A stretch of DNA of 13,908 bases from CAZUFB01 sp048173955. GTDB lineage: Bacteria; Actinomycetota; Coriobacteriia; Coriobacteriales; UMGS124. This document shows, piece after piece, positions 1 to 4,636 of this stretch. The DNA is taken from assembly GCA_048173955.1 (NCBI GenBank), contig DBEYOB010000113.1, forward strand, positions 1 through 13,908, given 5' to 3'. The notes under the pieces are model-generated. The model searched no databases and had not been told where the DNA came from. It saw only the letters and a program-made list of their open reading frames with translations. A program made the position numbers and the translations under genes. Position 1 is the first letter of the stretch; the number at the start of each line of letters is the position of its first letter.

Positions 1-515
1 ATCCCGAGGCGCGCGAGCAGGCCGGCGAGCCCCTCGGCGAACGGCAGGGTGTGGGAGACGAGCTCGAAGTGCGCCTCGGCGTGCGGGTCGGCGATGAAGC
101 CGCACGCCATGAAGGCGCCGCGCAGGTAGGCGGCCGCCTCGGCGTCCCCCGCGACCAGCGCCTGCGGTATCGAGCTCTCCAGGCTCATGCGCGCCGTGAG
201 CACGCCGAGCTCGACCAGCGCCCCCGCGAGCCCCTCGTGCTCCGAGGAGACCGTCAGCAGGTAGTTGCGCGCCTTGTGCAGGACGCTGCGGCGCACCGTG
301 AGCTCGCACGGCAGGTCGTAGACGCTGCGGAACAGCCTGATGATCGAGCGGGCGACCGCGCCCGTCTCTGTCGAGAGGGAAAGCCTGAAGCGCTGCTGCC
401 CCGACAGCGACAGCGTCCCGCACGCGCGGACCATCGCGGCGAGCTGGGCGGTCTCGCAGGGGCGCGGCCCCTCGACGCGCGAGAGCTCGTCTTTCACCTC
501 CGCCGTGAAGGACAC
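1..515 (-). CDS. whiA: WhiA-family DNA-binding regulator, N-terminal part (runs off the window)
   Basis: This reads as the first 171 codons of WhiA. WhiA is a conserved Gram-positive DNA-binding protein: a sporulation regulator in Streptomyces and linked to cell division or envelope functions in non-sporulating species. The start MSFTAEVKDELSRVE and the segment CGTLSLSGQQRFRLSLSTET are typical of the WhiA N-terminal domain, and the homing-endonuclease-like (LAGLIDADG) scaffold follows. The C-terminal helix-turn-helix lies beyond base 1, so DNA binding cannot be checked here. The start is GTG at 515-513, 5 nt after GGGGGTGATT (530-521 on the minus strand), an extended match to the anti-Shine-Dalgarno sequence. 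The start overlaps the end of yvcK by 22 nt, which indicates translational coupling in a rapZ-yvcK-whiA operon. A complete protein would be expected at a little over 300 residues. Confidence 0.93.
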   Translation of the reverse strand, partial: MSFTAEVKDELSRVEGPRPCETAQLAAMVRACGTLSLSGQQRFRLSLSTETGAVARSIIRLFRSVYDLPCELTVRRSVLHKARNYLLTVSSEHEGLAGALVELGVLTARMSLESSIPQALVAGDAEAAAYLRGAFMACGFIADPHAEAHFELVSHTLPFAEGLAGLLARLG

Positions 516-1585
516 GTCTCAATCACCCCCCGCAGGACGCCGGTCAGCTTGGCGAGGTTGTGCCAGGTCGGGCGCTCGGGATCGCCGAAGTCGCGGGCGA
601 TCACCAGGGGCACGCGCGCCTCGAGCCGGCGGACGGCCTCGTCGCTCACCTGCACGGGCCGGAAGTACCAGTCGGGGTCGGGGTCGGCGTCGACGTTGGG
701 CGCCAGGTTGCGGGCGCGGCGTGCCGCGTCGTCGAGCACCTGCTCCTGGGTGAGCGCCTGGAAGCGGCGCGTGGCGATCCCCTGGCCCGCGTTGGAGGGG
801 CGATGCAGCAGCACCACGTCGAGATGGCCCTCGAGCCCGTGGGCGAGCAGCGCGTCGACGTACTCCTCCGCGGTGAGCCCCCAGGTCTCCCCCTGCATGT
901 CGGCCATGGAGCACACGTAGACCTTCACCGCCTCGGTGCGCCGCAGGGCCGCCAGGATGCCCGGCACGAGCAGGTTCGGGATGATGGACGTGAAGAGCGA
1001 CCCCGGGCCGAGCACCACGACGTCGGCCTCGAGGATGGCGCGCACCGCCGGCTCGAACGCCGCGGGCTCGCGCGGGGAAAGCCAGACGCGCGACAGGGCG
1101 CACGGCCCCGTCCCCAGCGTCGCCTGGCCGCGGAACTCGAGGCCGTCGCGCGTCGTGCCGCACAGCACGACGTTGTCGAGGGTCGAGGGGAAGACGTCGC
1201 CGCGGCAGTCGAGCAGCCGGCTGCAGATCGCGACCGCCTCGGCGAACGACCCGGTCTCGGCCGTGAGCGCGGCGATGAGGAGGTTGCCGAGGGCATGGTT
1301 GTCGGCGAAGCCGAAGCGGTGGCCGAAGGCGTTCGCCAGCGGGCCGCCCGGGTCGCCCGCCATGGCGACCAGGCACTTGCGGATGTCGCCCGGAGGGTTG
1401 ATGCCCATCTCCTGGCGCAGGATGCCGGTCGAACCCCCGTCGTCGACCATCGAGACGATGGCGCTCACCCGGCAGTCGAGCGCGCGCAGGGCGCGGATCG
1501 TGTTGGGCTGGCCGGTCCCGCCGCCAATGGAGACGGCGCGCACCGCTGCGCCGGGAGGGGCGTCGGCCGTTGGGACGCTGCACAT
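494..1585 (-). CDS. yvcK: YvcK/GlmR-family (CofD-like) gluconeogenesis and cell-envelope factor
   Basis: This 363-residue protein belongs to the YvcK/CofD-like family. Members bind UDP-sugars and are needed for growth on gluconeogenic carbon sources and for normal cell-wall precursor flow. Visible motifs are GGGTG at residues 21-25, VDDGGSTG at 47-54, PPGDIRKC at 64-71 and LGPGSLFTSIIPNLLVPGI from about 192. The usual segment ending in MTQPGET is changed here to SMADMQGET (about 226-234). ATG at 1585 is 3 nt downstream of the rapZ stop, with a G-run (GGGGGG) about 12 nt upstream as a weak ribosome site, so translation is probably coupled to rapZ. The 3' end overlaps whiA. Length and motif order are normal for the family. 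The family call is secure; the regulated target in this organism is not visible. Confidence 0.95.
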   Translation of the reverse strand: MCSVPTADAPPGAAVRAVSIGGGTGQPNTIRALRALDCRVSAIVSMVDDGGSTGILRQEMGINPPGDIRKCLVAMAGDPGGPLANAFGHRFGFADNHALGNLLIAALTAETGSFAEAVAICSRLLDCRGDVFPSTLDNVVLCGTTRDGLEFRGQATLGTGPCALSRVWLSPREPAAFEPAVRAILEADVVVLGPGSLFTSIIPNLLVPGILAALRRTEAVKVYVCSMADMQGETWGLTAEEYVDALLAHGLEGHLDVVLLHRPSNAGQGIATRRFQALTQEQVLDDAARRARNLAPNVDADPDPDWYFRPVQVSDEAVRRLEARVPLVIARDFGDPERPTWHNLAKLTGVLRGVIETCPSRRR

Positions 1586-1588
1586 GCC

Positions 1589-2554
1589 CTACTGCACCCC
1601 CCCGGTCGGCGACGGCAGGTGGCGGCTCAGGTCGCGGTGGGTGACCGTCACGCGATACCCCCGGGCAACGAGGTGCTCGCCCGTCGCCTCGGCGAGGGCG
1701 ACGCTGCGGTGCTGGCCCCCCGTGCAGCCGACCGCGATCGAGAGGTGCTGCTTTCCCTCGGAGACGTACCCGGGCATGATGACGTCGAGCAGGTTGTACC
1801 AGGCGGCGAGGAAGGCCTTCGTCTCGTCGCTGCCGAGCACGAAGTCGCGCACCGGCGCGTCGTGGCCGGTCAGCTCGCGCATCTCGGGGTCGTAGTAGGG
1901 GTTGGGCAGGAAGCGGACGTCGATGACGACGTCGGCGTCGAGCGGCAGGCCGTACTTGAAGCCGAACGAGAACACCGAGACGTTCATCCCCTGGCTCAGA
2001 GGGACGCCCGAGAACTCCTTGGCGAGCAGCGCCCGCAGGTCGCGCGCCCGCAGGTTCGTCGTGTCGATCACGATGTTCGCGAGCTCGCTGATGCTGCTCA
2101 GGCGCGCCCGCTCAAGCGCGATCGCGTTCGAGACCGTCGTCGTCCCGTCCTGCGCCAGCGGATGGCGCCGGCGCAGGGAGCTGTAGCGCTTGCGCAGGGA
2201 GGCGTCGTCGGCGTCGAGGAACAGCACCTGGTAGGAGATCTCGCGCTCCGAGAGCCGTTTGAGCTCGTCGCGCAGCTGGTCGAAGAACTCGCGGGAGCGC
2301 ACGTCGCACACCACGGCGAGACGGCGGCCCGTGTCGACGGGCAGGCCGACGAGCTCGGACAGGGGGACGAGCATGCTCGGGGGCAGGTTGTCGATGCAGT
2401 AGTATCCCAGGTCCTCGAGGGCATGCAGCGCCTCGGTGCGCCCCGCCCCCGACATGCCCGTGATGATGACGATCTGGGGCCCCACGAGCGGGCAGGGGGC
2501 GTCCGCCGGGGATTCGGGCGCAGATGCGGGGCCTTCTTGAGCTTTGCGTTCCAC
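1589..2554 (-). CDS. rapZ: RapZ/YvcJ-family nucleotide-binding adaptor
   Basis: This 321-residue protein is a RapZ (YvcJ) homologue. In E. coli RapZ presents the small RNA GlmZ to RNase E and so controls glucosamine-6-phosphate synthase. In Gram-positives YvcJ is a nucleotide-hydrolysing P-loop protein of less clear role. The P-loop reads GMSGAGRT (33-40), with Arg39 where Walker A normally has Lys, as I recall for other actinobacterial homologues. The segment ALEDLGYYCIDNLPP follows directly. The C-terminal domain shows FSFGFKYGLP (about 195-204), RFLPNPYYD (about 214-222) and GCTGGQHRSV (276-285), all diagnostic. The first ~25 residues are an Ala/Pro-rich extension. The GTG start at 2554 is preceded by GGAGG 5 nt upstream, which fixes it. 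This is the first gene of the rapZ-yvcK-whiA operon; no uvrC directly precedes it. Confidence 0.96.
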   Translation of the reverse strand: MERKAQEGPASAPESPADAPCPLVGPQIVIITGMSGAGRTEALHALEDLGYYCIDNLPPSMLVPLSELVGLPVDTGRRLAVVCDVRSREFFDQLRDELKRLSEREISYQVLFLDADDASLRKRYSSLRRRHPLAQDGTTTVSNAIALERARLSSISELANIVIDTTNLRARDLRALLAKEFSGVPLSQGMNVSVFSFGFKYGLPLDADVVIDVRFLPNPYYDPEMRELTGHDAPVRDFVLGSDETKAFLAAWYNLLDVIMPGYVSEGKQHLSIAVGCTGGQHRSVALAEATGEHLVARGYRVTVTHRDLSRHLPSPTGGVQ

Positions 2555-2595
2555 GTTGCCTCCGAAGGGTTTGGCATGTAGAGTAGGACGGGCCG

Positions 2596-2610
2596 GCCGC
2601 GGTCCGCGGC
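2596..2610. promoter_or_regulatory. 15-bp perfect dyad between divergent genes
   Basis: GCCGCGG-T-CCGCGGC is a perfect inverted repeat with a one-base centre. It lies in the 93-bp gap between the divergent rapZ and zinc-ribbon genes. Its position suits an operator or a 5' UTR hairpin for rapZ. In such GC-rich DNA a chance palindrome is possible, and no regulator is identified. Confidence 0.3.
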
Positions 2611-2621
2611 GGCATAGTGCG

Positions 2622-2627
2622 AGTATA
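2622..2627 (-). promoter_or_regulatory. Possible -10 element for the rapZ operon
   Basis: On the minus strand this reads TATACT, matching the sigma-70 consensus at five of six bases, about 68 nt upstream of the rapZ start. No convincing -35 hexamer is visible at 16-18 bp, so this is only a candidate. Confidence 0.3.
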
Positions 2628-2647
2628 CCGCGAGAGGAGCGTCCTGT

Positions 2648-2908
2648 ATGCGGTGTCCGTCATGTGGTGCAAAGTGCAGATCCAACCGGGTGCGGTGCCC
2701 CCGCTGCGGCGTCCCCCTCGACCCCAAGGTCGCCGCGTTCGGCGGCGCCGCCCGCGGTGTGCGCGAGGCCTGGGGGCTCGAGGCGCAGGTCGAGACCGCG
2801 GTCGAACCCCGACGCGATGCGACGCGCTATGCCGCGTTCGCCGCCGTCGCCCTCATTCTGGTCGCCGGCTCCCTGACCGTCGCGCTCCTTGTGAACCGCA
2901 GCTCCTGA
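2648..2908 (+). CDS. Zinc-ribbon protein with one membrane span (upstream half of a split surface protein)
   Basis: This 86-residue product has a short zinc ribbon with Cys3-x2-Cys6 and Cys17-x2-Cys20, then a linker rich in Ala, Glu and Arg. A single hydrophobic span lies at about residues 61-82 (AAFAAVALILVAGSLTVALLV). The expected topology is ribbon inside the cell and C-terminus outside. ATG at 2648 follows GAGGAG (2634-2639) with 8 nt spacing, a good ribosome site. The reading frame ends in TGA at 2906-2908, right after the membrane span. The same frame then continues without a stop to 4117, encoding an EF-hand/LRR ectodomain. Zinc ribbon, membrane anchor and ectodomain form a familiar single-protein layout in Gram-positive bacteria, so this is probably the 5' part of a gene interrupted by a nonsense codon. 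It could still be expressed alone as a small membrane protein. Confidence 0.7.
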   Translation: MRCPSCGAKCRSNRVRCPRCGVPLDPKVAAFGGAARGVREAWGLEAQVETAVEPRRDATRYAAFAAVALILVAGSLTVALLVNRSS

Positions 2909-2910
2909 CC

Positions 2911-2926
2911 GGGGCGGGAACGCCCC
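2911..2926 (+). other. Hairpin two bases after the internal TGA
   Basis: GGGGCG-GGAA-CGCCCC forms a perfect 6-bp stem with a GNRA-type tetraloop, starting two bases after the TGA at 2906. No T-run follows, so it is not an intrinsic terminator. It may be incidental, or it might influence ribosomes at the stop. Confidence 0.4.
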
Positions 2927-3049
2927 CTCGACGCGGAGAACTTCGCCGACGCGAGCCTCGTCTCGGTCCTCGCCCCCTACGACGCCGACGGCGACGGGAC
3001 GCTCTCGCCCGCCGAGGCCTCCCTGGTCACCGATCTCGACTGCTCCGGC

Positions 3050-4117
3050 ATGGGCCTGCGCAGCCTGGCGGGCATCGAGCTGTGCGTCAACCTCCGCTCG
3101 CTCGACGCATCGGGCAACTCGCTGACCGCGGTCGATCTCACGGAGCTCGGCGCCCTCGAGCACGTCGACCTTTCGGACAACGCGCTGTCCTCGCTCGACG
3201 TGTCGGGGCACGGTGCGCTGTCCACGCTCGATGTGACCGACAATGGCATGACCTCGCTCGACGTGTCGGGCTGCACGGCGCTCCAGAGCCTGTCGTGCGC
3301 CGGCAACGAGCTTGCCCGCCTCGACCTTTCCGACTGCGACTCCCTGACCTCGCTGTGGTGCGACGAGGGGCAGAACGTGACCGTTCCCATCGCCGAGGGC
3401 TTCTTCCCCGACGCCGGGCTGCGCGCGACCCTCGCCGCCGCGGCGGACGCCGACGGCGACGGCGCGCTGACCCTGCGCGAGCGCCAGAACCTGACCAGCC
3501 TCACCGTCGACGACCCCTCGACGGCAAGCTTCTACGGCCTCGCATGGTTCGAGAACCTCGCCGAGCTCGCCGCCGCCGGCTGCTCCCTCACGGAGCTCGA
3601 CGCCTCCGAGCTCCCGGCGTCGCTGACGAGCGTCGACGCCTCGGATTGCCAGATCTCCTCCGTCAATCTTGCCGGTCTCGAGCGGCTCGCCGCGCTCGAC
3701 CTTTCGGGCAACCCCCTATCCTCCGTCGACCTTGCGGGGCTCGAACGGCTCGAGTCGCTCGACCTTTCCGACTGCTCGCTTGCCGGAACGCTCGACGTGA
3801 CCGGCAACCCGCGGCTCGAGTCGCTCGACGCGACCGGCAACCCCGGCCTCGACCAGGTCGAGGCCGCCGGCGTGCCCGGCCTCGCCGCCCCCGGCGCCGT
3901 GCAGGTCGACGCGGGATGCGAGGTGGCAACCGGCGCGCCGGCCGGCGAACCCGGTGCGGCGGACGCCGCCGGCGAACCCGACGGCGCTCAGGCAGACGAG
4001 GCGCAGGTTAGCGAGGCGCAGGGCGCGGAGACGCAGGTAGAGCCCACCGCCGCAGACGAGACGGCCGCCGGGGGCGAGGATGCGACCTCCGTGGCCGCGC
4101 CTTCCGCGGCAGAGTAG
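3050..4117 (+). CDS. EF-hand/leucine-rich-repeat ectodomain (downstream half of a split surface protein)
   Basis: The frame is open from 2909 and encodes a Ca-binding loop DADGDGTLSPAE (2981-3016). LRRs follow (LRSLDASGNSLTAVDL, EHVDLSDNALSSLDV and others), and a second FPDAGLRATL module carries the loop DADGDGALTLRE (residues 133-144 from ATG 3050). More LRRs run to about residue 270, and a low-complexity Ala/Glu/Gly tail closes the protein (about 275-355). Both 12-residue loops have Asp at 1, 3 and 5, Gly at 6 and Glu at 12, as in canonical EF-hands. LRRs of this kind sit on surface proteins and bind proteins or glycans. ATG 3050 is the first ordinary start codon after the TGA. It lacks a Shine-Dalgarno sequence and would lose the first EF-hand, so it is unlikely to be a native start. 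No signal peptide is present in this half; export would depend on the upstream membrane span. Confidence 0.6.
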   Translation: MGLRSLAGIELCVNLRSLDASGNSLTAVDLTELGALEHVDLSDNALSSLDVSGHGALSTLDVTDNGMTSLDVSGCTALQSLSCAGNELARLDLSDCDSLTSLWCDEGQNVTVPIAEGFFPDAGLRATLAAAADADGDGALTLRERQNLTSLTVDDPSTASFYGLAWFENLAELAAAGCSLTELDASELPASLTSVDASDCQISSVNLAGLERLAALDLSGNPLSSVDLAGLERLESLDLSDCSLAGTLDVTGNPRLESLDATGNPGLDQVEAAGVPGLAAPGAVQVDAGCEVATGAPAGEPGAADAAGEPDGAQADEAQVSEAQGAETQVEPTAADETAAGGEDATSVAAPSAAE

Positions 4118-4128
4118 GCCCGCGCGCA

Positions 4129-4158
4129 CTTAAGGTGCAACGAGACTTGAGGTGCGAC
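4129..4158. repeat. Two 13-bp near-identical direct repeats, 17-bp period
   Basis: CTTAAGGTGCAAC (4129-4141) and CTTGAGGTGCGAC (4146-4158) match at 11 of 13 bases. They lie between the LRR stop codon and its terminator. Function unknown. Confidence 0.45.
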
Positions 4159-4161
4159 AGG

Positions 4162-4212
4162 ATGCGTTTGACCCGACTGGTTTGCATAAACCGCGGGGTC
4201 AAACGCATTTTT
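4162..4212 (+). terminator. Rho-independent terminator of the LRR gene
   Basis: ATGCGTTTGACCC (4162-4174) pairs perfectly with GGGTCAAACGCAT (4196-4208) in a 13-bp stem. A second inner stem is GGTTT-GCAT-AAACC (4179-4192). The stem is followed by TTTTT (4208-4212) on the plus strand, while the other side has no T-run, so it terminates plus-strand transcription from the split LRR gene. Confidence 0.88.
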
Positions 4213-4276
4213 ACGGTGGGAAAAAATCATGGTTTTAAGTTTATGGCATATTGTGCCAGAGTTCCGGTGGTCACTT

Positions 4277-4302
4277 GCTAAAAAGTCGCCTTATTGAGCA
4301 AG
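4277..4302 (+). repeat. Left 26-bp inverted-repeat arm
   Basis: This arm pairs with 4476-4501 with two mismatches, at the 12th and 18th bases of the arm. Confidence 0.8.
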
Positions 4303-4323
4303 CGGGAATTTTCTTTGCTAATT

Positions 4324-4329
4324 TATAAT
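4324..4329 (+). promoter_or_regulatory. Perfect -10 hexamer inside the inverted-repeat element
   Basis: TATAAT is an exact -10 consensus in the AT-rich part of the element. No good -35 sits 16-18 bp upstream; TTGAGC at 4294-4299 is too distant. A plus-strand transcript would be a short RNA ending near the T-run at 4494-4498. Confidence 0.3.
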
Positions 4330-4475
4330 ATAGCCCAGCCACTCCGGCCTTGATTGGACGGCTCGTCTACCTGCTGCGATGCACGGCCGCATTTCTGCGG
4401 GGACGCCACTCTCCGCACAACCGGACTTCCCACACCCTATCCAGCCGCCCCCGACGGGGCAGAACGGGGGCTGCC

Positions 4476-4501
4476 CTTGCTCACTAAGGGGACTTTTTAG
4501 C
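4476..4501 (-). repeat. Right 26-bp inverted-repeat arm
   Basis: Its reverse complement matches 4277-4302 at 24 of 26 bases. On the plus strand this arm alone can form CCCTT-GCTCACT-AAGGG followed by GAC and TTTTT, so it could also act as a weak terminator. Confidence 0.8.
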
Positions 4502-4611
4502 GCGTGCCCCGTCGATTTGTGGCACCGGGGCCGAGCGACGGCACCAGGAAGTCGCGCGGGGAGCCGGAGGGTCGCGCGGCACCTCCAACCGGGCCTCCCC
4601 GCCCGCGCCCC

Positions 4612-4630
4612 GGGCGTCGAAGCGACGCCC
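4612..4630 (-). terminator. Hairpin just after the uvrC stop (possible terminator or 3' stabiliser)
   Basis: GGGCGTCG (4612-4619) pairs with CGACGCCC (4623-4630) around a 3-nt loop, 6 nt past the uvrC stop codon. The stem is strong (8 bp), but no T-run follows on the minus strand, so it is an imperfect intrinsic terminator at best. Confidence 0.4.
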
Positions 4631-4636
4631 CGACGC

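Larger units (their letters stand above)
2648..4117 (+). pseudogene. Zinc-ribbon/TM/EF-hand/LRR surface protein gene split by an in-frame TGA
   Basis: Ignoring the TGA at 2906-2908, one frame of 489 codons plus a stop runs through cytoplasmic zinc ribbon, membrane span, EF-hand module, LRRs, a second EF-hand module, LRRs and an acidic tail. Codons directly after the TGA keep the high G/C third-position use of the gene, and no frameshift is needed to join the halves. The simplest reading is a recent nonsense mutation or a one-base sequence error. Readthrough is a less likely alternative. Confidence 0.6.
4277..4501. mobile_element. MITE-like element bounded by 26-bp inverted repeats
   Basis: The left arm (4277-4302) begins GCTAAAAAGTC and ends TGAGCAAG. 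The reverse complement of the right arm (4476-4501) matches it at 24 of 26 bases. The arms enclose 173 bp, with an AT-rich left part and a GC-rich right part that contains short hairpins (CCGCA-TTTC-TGCGG, GCCCC-CGAC-GGGGC, GGGCAG...CTGCCC). No transposase is encoded. Size, terminal repeats and lack of coding resemble a miniature inverted-repeat element or an IS remnant. No target-site duplication is evident next to the arms, and copy number in the genome is unknown. The alternative is a single large RNA hairpin. Confidence 0.5.
4118..4636. other. Gene-free stretch between the LRR gene and the uvrC 3' end
   Basis: This 519-bp stretch holds a 13-bp direct repeat pair, the LRR terminator, an AT-rich patch (about 4200-4345) unlike the surrounding GC-rich DNA, a small dyad TGGCA-TATTG-TGCCA (4244-4258), a 225-bp inverted-repeat element (4277-4501) and a hairpin beside the uvrC stop. 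I see no convincing gene. A minus-strand frame is open across the element but has no supported start and no recognisable domain. Confidence 0.7.

Noticed and set aside
560..2581. A 673-codon plus-strand open frame
   Set aside because: It is antisense to rapZ and yvcK, which have clear family motifs and ribosome sites. Long Arg/Ala/Val/Asp-rich frames like this arise from high GC content.
2906..2926. Selenocysteine insertion at the internal TGA with the hairpin as SECIS
   Set aside because: The residue would lie just outside a membrane span in a structural surface protein with no redox motif, and the loop lacks bacterial SECIS features as far as I can judge. Nonsense mutation or simple readthrough is more economical.
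4318..4560. A minus-strand frame open across the whole inverted-repeat element
   Set aside because: It has no supported start codon or ribosome site and no recognisable domain, and it ends at a TAG inside the element.
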